Of a DNA stretch of 64,000 nt, positions 10,530 through 21,040 are shown one piece after another; within the stretch, counting starts at the first letter, position 1, and each line of letters starts with the position of its first letter. Source of the DNA: Coemansia sp. RSA 487 (lineage: Eukaryota; Kickxellomycota; Kickxellomycetes; Kickxellales; Kickxellaceae). A program made the position numbers and the translations under genes. Where the stretch lies: NCBI GenBank assembly GCA_027577595.1, contig JANBRJ010000039.1, positions 1 to 64,000 on the forward strand. The letters are read 5' to 3'. Under the pieces are notes generated by a model. That model had not been told where the DNA came from. It ran no database searches and was given only the letters and a program-made list of their open reading frames with translations.

Positions 10530-11048
10530 ATGTCTAGTTGGATTGGACTGTCGATTGGATTGCCGCTGAGTATTGGACTATGCGCATCATACAAAGCACT
10601 ACGGCCAGGGTCGTCTGGGTGGCACAACCGGCTACACAAGCCAAAGTACAATGTACCGCACTCGCTGTTACTGCCTCTTTTCACCGGGCTGTACACAATA
10701 GAGGGCGTGGCCACATATCTAGTGTCGAGCGAGATGGTCCTGGGAGGCACTGGCAACCGGGAGGCCGTGGTGGTGCAAGCAGGGCACTGGGGGCTTGGGT
10801 TCTACTGGCTGTCACTGACGTTTCTGTTCTTCTGGCCGGCGCTGGTGGCATCAGGACCGATGTTTGTGAATGCAGCAATGGCGAATATTTCAATTGCTGT
10901 GGTGCTTCAGCTCCTTGCATTGGTGCAGTTTTTCCGGTTAACCGTGGCTGGCGGTCTTCTCCACCTGCTATGTCTCTTCGTGACGCAAACGCTGGCGGTG
11001 TGGAATGCAGCGCTGATTCAAAAGAGCAGAGTCAGGCTGCCATTGTAG
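10530..11048 (+). CDS. TSPO: TspO/MBR family membrane protein
   Basis: This 172-aa protein has five hydrophobic segments and the family's N-terminal signature: a loop 'WHNRLHKPKYNVPHSLLLPL' followed by 'FTGLYTIEGVATYLV', matching 'W...L.KP.W.PP...F...WT.LY...G.A.YLV'. TspO (translocator protein, peripheral benzodiazepine receptor) binds porphyrins and sterols in outer mitochondrial or other membranes. The ATG at 10,530 (MSSWIGLSIG) gives the usual family length; earlier in-frame codons have no conserved content. The second half is more diverged: the usual Q...N..W pattern of helix 3 reads 'QAGHWGLGFYWLSLTFLFFW'. No intron is seen. The family call is good; the substrate cannot be told. Confidence 0.85.
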   Translation: MSSWIGLSIGLPLSIGLCASYKALRPGSSGWHNRLHKPKYNVPHSLLLPLFTGLYTIEGVATYLVSSEMVLGGTGNREAVVVQAGHWGLGFYWLSLTFLFFWPALVASGPMFVNAAMANISIAVVLQLLALVQFFRLTVAGGLLHLLCLFVTQTLAVWNAALIQKSRVRLPL

Positions 11049-12497
11049 AATACGATTATTCTTCAAGAGACCTTTTTTCCGTTACATTGTTTTATAGAAT
11101 TGCGTTTGAATTGAGTCATAGCTGGCTGGGTGGCTGGTCTGTGCACAGATAGGTGCTGGAGTGGGAATGCCAAAGCAAAAAGTGAGGATGCAACTACTGC
11201 GTTGTAAGCGGTAGCCGCCGTCAATTGACGAATGGAAGTGGTAAGTGTGGCTGGATGGATAGGGTATGGCTGCAGCTGTCTTTGTTTCAAAGGGAGAGGG
11301 CGCAGGCACAAGCTGTGCAAGGGCCACCCATGCATTTGTCGATCAAGTTCGGAGGTATTTGCAAGCCCGAACAACCAAACGAGCAGACAAGGATATATGT
11401 CCACGAACTGATATGTGTCGTGAGACAGCTCGCGTTTTGAAGAAAAAATGGACCGAGATTTACATCCAACCAAAGAAAAAAGCAATGATTGTCATCAGAC
11501 CAACTGACGCGGTAAAAAGCGGGACGGTTGCATGGGGCATGATGTCGCCACGGCATATTTTGCGCGTCTTTTTGCGTCACAAAAGGCGGGCGTTTTTCAT
11601 ATCTACGGGACGATGACCACCTGGCTTTGGCATTTCTTTCAGCCAAATTCCGAAAGAGAACACGGACCAGAAACGATACGCAACTCTTGCATCTTTGAGT
11701 TTTGGGGGGGAGTGAAAAAGGATGAGCAGCCAGAAGCAAAGAAAAAAGATCGGTCAAAATAACAAAAAGGCAGGGCTTGTTGCATTTGAACATGACACTG
11801 GAGGTTGGTTTGTTGGGCACGAGGACTCGAGGGGTGGATGAGATGGATTTTTTTTTGCAAGCCAAGCAAGTCAGTCAGCAAGAAGCCTTCCCTGTTTTTT
11901 CCTGCCCTTTCGATATAAAGCAAGTACCTTCGGCCAAAATCCTCTTCTGCTTCTGAAAGAAAAGGCGAATAAATCGGCAAACCTTTTTCCCTCCTTCTTT
12001 CCTTTCCTTCTGCGGACGTTCTGACCGTTTTTCTCTACACTAACGCTTTCGTTTTATAAAAACCACTTGTTTATAAGCGAGCTTGTTGGACCGCTTCGTT
12101 TTTCTCCTTTTTGTTCTCCCCACACTTTTCTCTTCCGTGCCTGCACGAAGCTTTCCCACACCAGAAAGGAGCTAAAGTGCTGCAGCCAGAAAACAACACC
12201 AATATAGGCCATATAACTGTGTGCTAGGCCTTTTTTACCCTCTATCCTCCACACCTTACAAAGTACCAACACTAGGCCACCAAGGAGGCTAAATCTGGAG
12301 AGTACAGCCAGCAGTGTCTGGACATCTACCTCTTCTCCTCCAAAGTAGCTATATTTGGTACTTTTTGGGCTTATATTATACATTTGCCATTTTAATATTC
12401 TGTCTTGGCTTTTTGTACCACCGCCTTTTTTCTTCCCCCTTCTGCTAAACGCACGAAAAATCATTATTTTAATTATACACCGACCTTTCCCCGAAGC
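11049..12497. other. Intergenic, 1.45 kb; no gene seen
   Basis: This region lies between TspO and the kinase, both on the plus strand. Long open runs occur on both strands (for example 11,287-11,865 minus and 12,054-12,515 minus), but their translations are Cys/Phe/Lys-rich with no family signature. The last 150 bp are T/C-rich (12,400-12,450) and probably contain the kinase transcription start. No repeats or RNA genes were recognised. Confidence 0.5.
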
Positions 12498-14398
12498 ATG
12501 GCTGCTCATGACCACGCCAAGCTCTACACCGTGCCATTGAAGATGAAGCAGGCCTCTTCTGCCCAGCTCACTGCCGCCGCAGGGCTTCCGCAGTTGTTCA
12601 TCAGCAGATGCGTGCCACCTACGTCTGTGGCTCCCGGAACAGGCGAAGGAGCACCAGAACCGCTTGCAGTCGACAAATCGCCACCGCGGCTCAATGCGCT
12701 GGCCTCGCTGTCCTCCAACGACACGCTAGCGTCCCTCGAGGGGCGCTCCACACACCCACTCGTAGCCCACGTCGACCGCTCCAAAGTTCTGGGCTCTGGC
12801 CAGTACTCAACTGTCTGCCTCGGGTCGCTGGGCCATGCACCCAGCGGCACCAGCGCCCAGGGCAACAGCGTAACCACGCCCTGCGCTATCAAGATCCCGC
12901 ATACGGGTAACCTGGATGCGCGCGAGCTTGGGCTGATAGAAGCAGCGGCGTTCTGGCAGCTGGGCCCGACGCCCGCCGCCACAATCGAGTGCTTTGGGAT
13001 GGTTAACCTGCGCGATCTTGACGGAGAGAGCCACGGTGCCTGCATTGTGCACCCATGGCCTGCCGTTGCTGCGCAGGCGATTGCTGGCGACGGCGAGTGG
13101 GCGCTTGTGCTCGAGCTGTGCGATAACGGGCCCGGCTGGTCGTGGATGGTTGCAAACAAGCAGCTGATGAATGCAGAGCTGTTCTTCCTGTGGGCCAGGC
13201 AGCTCACCATGGCGCTTCTCTCGCTCAAGACAGCAGGCATGGCCCACATGGATGTCAAGGGCCATAACATCTTGGTAAGTGTCTTTTGAATCCCGTTCCT
13301 TTTCCTCCATTGTGTGGTGTGATGTCACATGCCCAAATACGCCTCTTTTCTTCCTGCTGAGCCTGTTCTGTGGGATTTATTGTCTCTGGGTTCGGCCAAA
13401 CTGGGTTGGCTTTATTTGGATGTCCATTGTTTGCGTCCCATCGCGGTGCATATATGTGCGGCATCTTCCTGCTTAATGCACTTTTCTCTTCGGCTTTGGC
13501 TGCCTTATTTGCTGTGCTTGTTGCTGTCAACAGCTGCAAACAATGAACGATCCAGCGCAATTTATTGTGCTTCTAATTGCTTTCTTGTCTTGTATGGTTT
13601 GTAACCTCTTCCTTTATCCTTGTTTGTTCATTATAGCTCGATCGCAACGGCGACATTTGTCTTGCCGACTTTACCGCTGCAAAGTTCTCGCCTGCCGCGC
13701 TTGCTTCAATGCGCGATGCGTGCCCGGAATTCGCCCCGCTCGACTATCCGCCGTACACAGATTTCAGCGGAACCATCCCCTACTGCGCGCCAGAATCGCT
13801 GGCATCGTCGCTGCAGACCGCACAGTCCGCCGACGAGCTGCACAAAATGGACGTCTATTCGCTTGGCGTCACCCTGTACACATTATTTGTCAGTGGTCGT
13901 GAACCGTACGCGACCGTGAAGAGCAGCGTTGAGCAGATGCTTTTGGCGTCGAAGGGTGCCTTTTGGGGCTGGGAGGAGCGCCATTACCTGACCACAATGC
14001 CAACGACTGCACCGCCTGCAACAACAGCAGCAGCCTTTGCTGGGTTGGATGATCATCCGTCGCCGCTCGATGCTCCTGCCGCAAGACACCTTGGAATATC
14101 GACGCTCCCGTCGTCGCCTGTTTCGGCAGCCGCAACGGTTGGTCCGCCCTGGCAATTTCTGTCGCGGAGCCTGAGCACCGGTCCTGGCAGCGCAAAACCC
14201 CTGGTCCGCCGCCGCACATTACGTAGTCATAAAACCACGCCGAGAGAGTTCCGAAGATTCCTGTCTGGCGATCCGTTGCCAGCTAATATCGAGGCGCTTC
14301 TGTGTAGCATGGTCAATCCCGATCCTAGCAAACGACCTGACGCATCGGAGATCCTGCGTGTTCTGGACACCATTGAGCCCGATATCTTTGAACCGTGA
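12498..14398 (+). CDS. Protein kinase with DFT instead of DFG
   Basis: Two exons are proposed: 12498-13274 and 13637-14398, giving 512 aa. The 362-bp intron (GTAAGT...TAG) falls in phase 0 inside the catalytic loop between 'HMDVKGHNIL' and 'LDRNGDICLADFT'. Kinase landmarks are a glycine-rich loop 'VLGSGQYSTVCLG' (98-110), Lys132 in 'CAIKIP', HMD (250-252), Asn257, 'ADFTAAK' (269-275), 'GTIPYCAPE' (304-312), 'DVYSLGVTLYTLF' and 'KRPDASEIL' near the end. The magnesium Asp270 is kept but the glycine of DFG is threonine. A long Ala/Thr/Ser/Pro-rich insertion follows subdomain IX. The N-terminal 90 residues are low-complexity. The substrate and subfamily cannot be told. The enzyme may be active, since Lys, Asp and Asn are all present. 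Confidence 0.88.
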
Positions 14399-14663
14399 AC
14401 GGATGCCCAAACAAAAAGAGAGCAAGCCTTGGGATACACACCACTGTCTTGAGTTATATTATTCATCGCCATTTTTCTTGTAAAAAAATACCTTCCATAC
14501 AGTACATAATTCCTTTTTCTGACATATAACCAAAAAATAAATAAATTATAACAAGGCCTGTTCATTCTGCTTTTATTAGCGTTAATTGTGTGTGAGGCGG
14601 ATGCTAGCAATTGGACATTAGCGAGAAAAGCAACCGTCTCCATGAAGCGGGAGCCTTAAAGAT

Positions 14664-15316
14664 CTAGCCAGTTCTCAGGATGATGTGAATCCCGCTGTCG
14701 GACTTTACCTGCCCGCTAAGCTCGCCAACCTGAAGCGCCTTGACGGCCGACTCGAAGGCTGGTTGCATTTTGCCTTCTTCAAACCATCCGAGATCGCCCT
14801 TGCGCTTGGCGCTACTGCAATCGGACTCCTCCAGCGCGATATCTCCGAAATCGACTTCCTTGTTCTCGATGGCTTGGCGGATGTCTGCGATCTTTTCGCG
14901 TGCTTCTTCCTCGGATCGGGTTATCTCGACGCCCCTCCACGTCCTTGGGTTTCTCGAGTCCCTGTGCTTGGCCAGTATGTGGCTGGCTCGCATGCGACTA
15001 GGTGCTTCTCCGGTTGGCGGGTCCCAGCGGCTTTCTTTTGTCTCTCGGTTGAAGTAGTATGTTTTGTTGTACGTCCGTGACTTGCGGACCTCCCAGTTGG
15101 GCGGAAGCGCTGAGCAGTCGTTCTGGTGTTCTTCCTACATAACATCAAAACAAAGGCTTGCAAGGAGGGAGTTTTTATTGCTTATATTAGCTACGAGGTT
15201 TTAGCACGAGAAATTACTCCGAATTAACGAGTAAACATCTGTTTCTCCTGGTAGTATTCGCGTATCGAATTTCCTGGAACGCAGCAGAGTCGAAGGCTCT
15301 CTATTTACATTACCAT
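14664..15316 (-). CDS. ESS1: Pin1/Ess1 peptidyl-prolyl isomerase (WW + parvulin)
   Basis: Proposed exons, minus strand, are 15316-15314 (the ATG alone) and 15134-14664, giving 157 aa. The WW domain reads 'LPPNWEVRKSRTYNKTYYFN' followed by RETKESRWDPP, and the parvulin domain starts 'MRASHILAKHRDSRNP'. Catalytic residues are visible: His in ASHIL, the Arg cluster, Cys in 'ESDCSSAKRKGDLGWF', and His in 'SGIHIILR'. The enzyme isomerises phospho-Ser/Thr-Pro bonds, classically on the RNA polymerase II tail. A stop codon directly precedes the WW exon (tag|GAAGAA), so an upstream start exon is required. An ATG followed immediately by GTAATG at 15,316-15,308 supplies it, with a 179-bp intron. The single-codon first exon is inferred; the rest is certain. 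It is convergent with the kinase. Confidence 0.88.
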
Positions 15317-15738
15317 TGTAATCAAAGTGGAAAGAAGAATTAGCAGCTGAATTGAAACTAAAAAACCGCTGAAGAGAGAGATATAAAGAGGGGTGGAAAG
15401 CTTTTGCACTTTGTGTTCATAAAAAGTTGTCGGGTTTTCAAAGCACTTTTTTTAGCTTGTCGTCGTCATCGCTCAGGTATAAAGCTGGAACAAATATCTG
15501 TGGTTTCAAAGCATCGGACAAGCAGTATATATCACGTATGGCGCAATTGAACGCACTCGAGAGGCTCCATTGGCTCACGTCTCATCGTTATCTCAGAACA
15601 GACAACGGGGTATTTTATTTGGTGCAAATGCTGATAAATACAGAAATATCCAAGTCGTTATCGTATCTTTGGAATTGGCTCCTCTTTTTCTTTTTCTGTT
15701 TCTTCCAACTTTTATTATTATTTTTTTCGTGCTTGACA
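15317..15738. promoter_or_regulatory. Divergent promoter region, Pin1 / cysteine synthase
   Basis: This 422 bp stretch lies between divergent genes. The plus-strand half is pyrimidine-rich (about 15,670-15,730, long T/C runs) directly before the cysteine synthase ATG. An in-frame open run begins at 15,427, but its first 104 codons lack family sequence and look like leader. Confidence 0.5.
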
Positions 15739-16815
15739 ATGTTTGCGCGTAAACTGTATTCGACCATTACTCCCCGACTCGTCACCTCAGCAAAGCCAGT
15801 CGACGGCTTTGTCGGTGCGATTGGCAACACGCCGCTGGTGCGCATCAACAGCCTGAGCAAGGAGACCGGGTGCGAGATCCTGGGCAAAGCCGAGTTCATG
15901 AACCCGGGAGGATCCGTGAAGGATCGTGCGGCGCTCTTCGTGGTCGAGGATGCCGAGCGCAAGGGCCTGGTAAAGCGTGGTGGCACCGTGGTCGAGGGAA
16001 CCGCAGGCAACACAGGGATTGGGCTAGCGCACGTGTGTCGCGCCAAGGGGTACAAGTGCGTGATCTACATGCCAGACACGCAAAGCCAGGAGAAGATCGA
16101 CTTGCTCCGGATGCTGGGCGCCGACGTGCGGCCGGTGCCGGCGGTTGCGTTCGACAACCCGATGAACTACAACCATCAGGCCAAGCGGTTTGCAGAGTCG
16201 CTGGACAACGCCGTATGGACTAACCAGTTCGACAACACCGCCAATAGGCAGGCGCACATTGAGACCACGGGCCCCGAGATCTGGGCGCAGACCGACGGTA
16301 AAGTCGACGGGTTTACCTGCGCCACAGGCACGGGCGGCACGTTTGCCGGAACCACGCGGTTCCTCAAGGAGGCGTCTGACGGGCGTGTCAAGGCCTTTGT
16401 GGCCGATCCGCCGGGCTCCGTCATCCACAGCTACGTAAAGTCTGGAGGCAAGGAGCTTGTGCGTGGTGGCTCGTCGATCACCGAGGGAATCGGACAGGGC
16501 CGCATCACGTCCAACCTGCAGCCTGACGTTGGCCTCATCGACGATGCACTAAAGATCCCTGACACCGATACTATCCGCATGCTGTACCGGCTGCTGGATG
16601 AGGAGGGTATCTATCTGGGCGCATCCTCCGCGCTCAACGTTGCTGCTGCCTATGAGATGGCAAAGATCCTGGGCCCCGGAAAGACAGTTGTCACTATGAT
16701 GTGCGATGGCGCATACCGCTACCAGTCGCGCCTATTCAGCAGAAAGTGGCTCGAGTCAAAGGGCCTTGGTGATGCGATCCCTGAACATCTGCAAAAGTAC
16801 ATTGCGCTTGCTTAA
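15739..16815 (+). CDS. Mitochondrial-type cysteine synthase-like enzyme (Mcy1/Cys12-like)
   Basis: This 358-aa protein belongs to the PLP-dependent cysteine synthase family. Visible motifs are '[13 protein letters not shown]', '[12 protein letters not shown]' with the PLP lysine, the substrate loop '[14 protein letters not shown]', the phosphate cradle '[15 protein letters not shown]', '[12 protein letters not shown]', and '[12 protein letters not shown]'. The N-terminus '[16 protein letters not shown]' looks like a mitochondrial leader, which fits the fungal Mcy1/Cys12 branch rather than the cytosolic sulfide-using enzyme. The ATG at 15,739 is chosen because conservation starts directly after the leader. 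Family activity is synthesis of cysteine from O-acetylserine and sulfide. For this branch the physiological role is uncertain. Third-codon positions are strongly G/C-biased compared with the flanks, suggesting good expression. Confidence 0.9.
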   Translation: MFARKLYSTITPRLVTSAKPVDGFVGAIGNTPLVRINSLSKETGCEILGKAEFMNPGGSVKDRAALFVVEDAERKGLVKRGGTVVEGTAGNTGIGLAHVCRAKGYKCVIYMPDTQSQEKIDLLRMLGADVRPVPAVAFDNPMNYNHQAKRFAESLDNAVWTNQFDNTANRQAHIETTGPEIWAQTDGKVDGFTCATGTGGTFAGTTRFLKEASDGRVKAFVADPPGSVIHSYVKSGGKELVRGGSSITEGIGQGRITSNLQPDVGLIDDALKIPDTDTIRMLYRLLDEEGIYLGASSALNVAAAYEMAKILGPGKTVVTMMCDGAYRYQSRLFSRKWLESKGLGDAIPEHLQKYIALA

Positions 16816-19165
16816 AATCCACTGCGTTTTATTTCTGTTCTTTGGGTGGGAGAGATCATTGAATGCGATATCATCCTTTTTAAAAAAAACTCTTTCTCCT
16901 TGATACATTTGCGAGTTTTGACAGATCCAAAAAACATTTCATAGACACTGCTGGAAACACGTTCATGCATAAAAGGAACCCTGTTTGAACAAGCATAAAT
17001 GTCAGCAACGAAAGCTTTGTTGTTTGCTGCCGGTTCTGTGCATGTCATTTGGCAAACTGCCTTGCCTTGGGAATGCGACCAAGTAAAAGGAAAAATACAA
17101 AGTAAATATATTCTTTGTTAATTTTGTGACGAAACAGTTAAAGTTGCAAATATATTTTATATTGCCTTGATTTCTCCATTTGTCACACGAATTTCTCGGA
17201 TGTTTTCATCAGCTCCTGTGTTGATTTTCAAACTTTGAAAACCAAACAATGCTAAAATAGACGACTGCGGAATGAATTTCCCTCTCCTCCTTGAAATCAT
17301 GAGACATAAATGTGTGGTATACTTTTGCCACTGGGATTTTTATTCTTATTTTCACTTTGTTCTGTCTTTATTTGTTTTCTTTGACAGGTGTGGAGGGATT
17401 GTCCAAGCATCCATTTATGAGCAGCAAAAAAAGCTCTGAAGCGACTTTTGTGTGGTGTTGTATTCCCACACATGTAGTGACAAAGCACCTGTCGCGCCCA
17501 TTTTCCCTATTTCCTTCTCCTTGGCCGCCTGTTCAATTAACGCAGACCACATGAGCACGGCAAAAGCCAATTCAACACACATACACACCTCCCCTATCCG
17601 GTCTATATGAAACTATATTGTATCCAGAGCAATCCTCTCAAAGAACCCCAATTACAAATATATACTTTTTTTAGCAAACATAGCATTCTCTTGGCTCGGT
17701 AAACAGAATAAATGTGTTGCCAAGACGCAATTCCTTCCAAATAAGGAAAGAACAAAAAGAAAACGCGAATTGCGCAGCACTAAATACGTGACAAAAGGAG
17801 CTGCACTACACCAAGCAACATGTTCTGTAAAGCTAGAACACACACAGCGATTCAAACAGCACAACTAAAAGGAAACGGCCTGATTCTCTGGGTCTGCATC
17901 AAGTCGTCAAATCGTGCCAACAGCATGGTTGGCAACAATCGTTGGATGCTTCATCCATTCACATTATGCGCAGTATACGCAGCACCCTTAATGCCTCCCC
18001 GTCAAAGCGTACATTTAAGAAAAATGAGACGCGGGTTTTTTGTTATTAGTTCACAATGTTGTCCTCCCCCGCCCCGCCGCGCAGCCACAAAGCGCACAAG
18101 TGATAGCGTCTCCCCCCATTTGTGCATTTGCGCATTGAGAGGCATTCTTGTGGCTGTCGCAATTAAACATGGCATTTTGACTGCTTGCTTTGGTTTGCTC
18201 GTTTCTGCGCAATGCATACATTAATCCCCGTCTCTCCCTCGTTTCTGGCTTCTTGGCCAGAGTGTGGAAAATCACTTTACGAAATCATCGGCCTCATCTC
18301 CAAGCTGCTTTTCTTGCTCCTTTTTCAGGTATTGCTCCACAGAAACAACTAAAACTTCAGTGTCCTGCGTGTGCCTGGGTGATTTACACTGCGTTTATAG
18401 CTTCCGCCCTATAAATACCAAGGTATCTGCTGCCCCCATCCCCTGTTCCAAAGACGTTTCTGCTATTTTTTTACCTCATTGCACTGTTTAAGATATTTTG
18501 CCAATACTTTTCTGACATCCGCTTATTGTATCTCTGGCGTGCTCGCAGTATCAAACTGGTCATAACTAAACGCTGCTCAGAATAAGGCTCGCCAGCCACA
18601 GCTGTTCATCTCAAAAAACATCCAACCCAGCTTGGTAATTTCCGCATTCTTCTGGAACTGCTCCCTACCCCTAGTTTTTTTCTGCACCTGGTGGTGGTGT
18701 GTTCATACGTTCCCTTCCATTTCTTTTCCTTTTCTACTTGTCTGCTTGTGTGTCTTATGAGCACTGCGGCCACAGAAATCATCACATCTCGGTTTCTGCT
18801 ACGTCATCCCCAGACTTCCTAACTACCTGCCTATTGTTTCATTCTGGCAGCATCTTCCTCATCTTTTCTTGGCATTCCTGCAGCTTTTTTGGACGGATTC
18901 CGCAATTGACATCCCCTTTTCTCGTTTATTCGGGTGCCTTATATTCTCAAAGTTGGGTTGTCATATTTTTTGTTAAAAAAAGGCAATCAACATCCATTTA
19001 TCCATTTATCTCCACTTTGCTCGATACACGGCTTGCTTAATTTATTTATCTTTTTATTTTGCAGATAATACTGCTGCTGCTGCAACATACGCATACACTC
19101 CATTGAAATAATCAAACAGAAACTAATATTTGGGTTCTCTATCCCTTTTTATTCAAACAAAGGCA
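16816..19165. other. Gene-poor 2.35 kb stretch with a possible 5'-UTR intron
   Basis: No protein family is recognisable on either strand. Open runs (17,820-18,224; 18,699-19,040 on plus) are Ser/Phe/Cys-rich translations of pyrimidine-rich DNA. A good 3' splice site (ttattttgcag) ends near 19,064, just before the start of the next gene, so the adenylate-forming enzyme may have an intron in its leader. This is otherwise intergenic. Confidence 0.45.
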
Positions 19166-20881
19166 ATGATTGTTGTGTCGCCAATGCGGTCCCACTCGCT
19201 GCCTATCGGCGACATTCCGACCCAGGTATTCCGCTCGGCCGAGCCCTACCGTGACGAAGTCGTGCTGATAGATGCTGAATCCGAGCGCCAGTTCACCATC
19301 GACGACATAATCACCACATCTACCAAGCTTGCCGCTGGACTCACGCTCCAGGGTCATGGTGGTCGCGTTATTTCTGTCTTCGACAACACTCAGCTGCAGT
19401 CCGTGTACGTTTATTACGCCGCACTGATGGCTGGCGGAGCGTACCAGTCCCTCGACACCGATGTGTCTGAAGGCGACTTGCAGAATCAAATTTCTTTCAC
19501 CCAGACCCCTGCCATTTTCACCTCGCATGCCCATCTCTCCAAGCTGCTTGGCGTAATAAAGGGATTGGACATTTCCGTTTATGTCTTTGATCATCCGCGT
19601 TCCCCAAACAGCGAGGATACCCTGGCATGCGCAGCTGGGGGGATTCACAGCAGCAGTAGCAGCAGCAGCAACGGTAGCATTGCTGGCTGTGCCTGTGACG
19701 ATGGTGCCGAGTCAGGCTGCTGCGCACCCGTCGCCGATTTGCTGATCGATGATCCGACGTTTGTCCCCGTTCGCATCACATCCAAGAATGATGCAATGCG
19801 GAAGCCCGCATATCTTGCGTACCTACCAGATGTCTATGGATCAGCTGCGTCCGCCACACACACGCAAAGGCCACTGACGATTTCGCACTACAGCTTGCTC
19901 TCGTCGCAGAGGCTTAGTCGCCCGCCGGGATTGCTGGATGCGCACAGGACGGCAATATCCGCAGTTCCTTTCTCCGGCGCCCACGGCATTAACGTAATCG
20001 CCCACTTTCCAATGCTCTCAGGATCCCGCGTCATCCAGCTAAATAAATCGAACCCGTCAAAGTGTCTCTCGGCCATCGAAAAGTGGAAGGCTGGCATTCT
20101 CTTGGCAAACTACCCGGTACTAGCCTCAATTGATGCCGCGGCAAAGCGTGTGGGCGACAGAATCGCTGTCGGCTCTGACTCGTTTGACGCAAACTCACTG
20201 AGCGTCATCTTTATTCATGAGCTGCGCGTCCCCCAGGCATTCAAGGAAAGGATCGCAGCGCTCTTCCAAGCGCGACTTGTCGAGCTATACAGCTACATAG
20301 AGACTGGGCTAATTGCAGGCGTCATTACTGAACACCCGCGGATCGACGGCTCTGTTGGCGTGCTGTGCCCCAGTGTCAAGGCACGCGTGGTCATGAATGG
20401 AAGCGAGGTTGATGAAGGTGAGTATGGCGAGATACATGTTAGCACACCAAGACTAGAATTTAGCGAAGAAAACAAGTTCTTTTGCACTGGCGACTATGGC
20501 AAGATAACAGCAGATGGGGTGGTGATAATCAAGGCCCGGATGAAGGACCTCATCCATACGAAGAGTAATCTCATCGTAGCACCCACAGATATCGAAAAGA
20601 CCGTGTTAGCGAACACAAGTATTGTCGACTGCGCTGCGTTTGGTATACCCGCAGATGGCGACCCTGGTGGTGGTGATGGCGGTCTGCAGTTACCTTTTGT
20701 GTATGTGGTTCCTGCTACAGACAATGGCCGGCTTGATATGAATAGTATTCTCGAACCACTGGCTAAGCTATATCCGGGGATCTGCGGGTCGTTCATAGAT
20801 CACATTCCTAAATGCGACAAAGGCGAGCCTAGGAGATTGCTTCTCCGGGAGATCGCAACCAAGAAAGTTGGCAGCCAATAG
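19166..20881 (+). CDS. Divergent acyl-adenylate-forming (ANL superfamily) protein
   Basis: This 571-aa protein spans a full adenylation fold. Recognisable late motifs are 'FCTGDYGKITADGVVIIKAR' followed by MKDLI, 'LIVAPTDIEKTVL' and 'DCAAFGIPADG', the hinge region of acyl-CoA synthetases and 4-coumarate:CoA ligases. Other motifs are eroded: the Ser/Gly-rich P-loop (normally SSGTTG.PKG) reads 'YLPDVYGSAASATHTQRPLT', the YGMTE block reads 'YSYIETGLI', and the C-terminal catalytic lysine motif (SGK..RR) reads 'DKGEPRRLLLREI' with Glu at the lysine position. A poly-Ser insertion lies near residue 170. The ATG at 19,166 is used; an in-frame stop lies at 19,124-19,126 and only a TTG occurs between. 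It could be a pseudoenzyme or a sensor. It converges on TXNL1 (159 bp between stops). Confidence 0.75.
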   Translation: MIVVSPMRSHSLPIGDIPTQVFRSAEPYRDEVVLIDAESERQFTIDDIITTSTKLAAGLTLQGHGGRVISVFDNTQLQSVYVYYAALMAGGAYQSLDTDVSEGDLQNQISFTQTPAIFTSHAHLSKLLGVIKGLDISVYVFDHPRSPNSEDTLACAAGGIHSSSSSSSNGSIAGCACDDGAESGCCAPVADLLIDDPTFVPVRITSKNDAMRKPAYLAYLPDVYGSAASATHTQRPLTISHYSLLSSQRLSRPPGLLDAHRTAISAVPFSGAHGINVIAHFPMLSGSRVIQLNKSNPSKCLSAIEKWKAGILLANYPVLASIDAAAKRVGDRIAVGSDSFDANSLSVIFIHELRVPQAFKERIAALFQARLVELYSYIETGLIAGVITEHPRIDGSVGVLCPSVKARVVMNGSEVDEGEYGEIHVSTPRLEFSEENKFFCTGDYGKITADGVVIIKARMKDLIHTKSNLIVAPTDIEKTVLANTSIVDCAAFGIPADGDPGGGDGGLQLPFVYVVPATDNGRLDMNSILEPLAKLYPGICGSFIDHIPKCDKGEPRRLLLREIATKKVGSQ

Positions 20882-21040
20882 AGCTGGATTTAGTGTATTT
20901 GTTCCTTCCCAGCTTACTTGCTTTGCTTGGATTTCAAGAATCTATTATCAGTATTGTTATTTATTGCCGTCTCTGTCGTTGGTGCGAAAAGTAGCGATAT
21001 TGGGTATAATTTTTGCGTTAGATTGGCAAAAGAAGTTGAG

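Noticed and set aside
11287-11865. 192-aa minus-strand frame between TspO and the kinase
   Set aside because: Cys/Phe/Ser-rich with no recognisable domain, no paralog in the window and poor codon pattern; treated as chance.
15427-15738. N-terminal extension of the cysteine synthase frame
   Set aside because: The 104 extra codons are Phe/Ser-rich leader sequence without conservation. The protein family starts right after a mitochondrial-type leader at the ATG 15,739.
18699-19040. 113-aa plus-strand frame upstream of the adenylate-forming gene
   Set aside because: It is a translation of a pyrimidine-rich leader. Although it looks like a secreted hydrophobic peptide, composition explains it.
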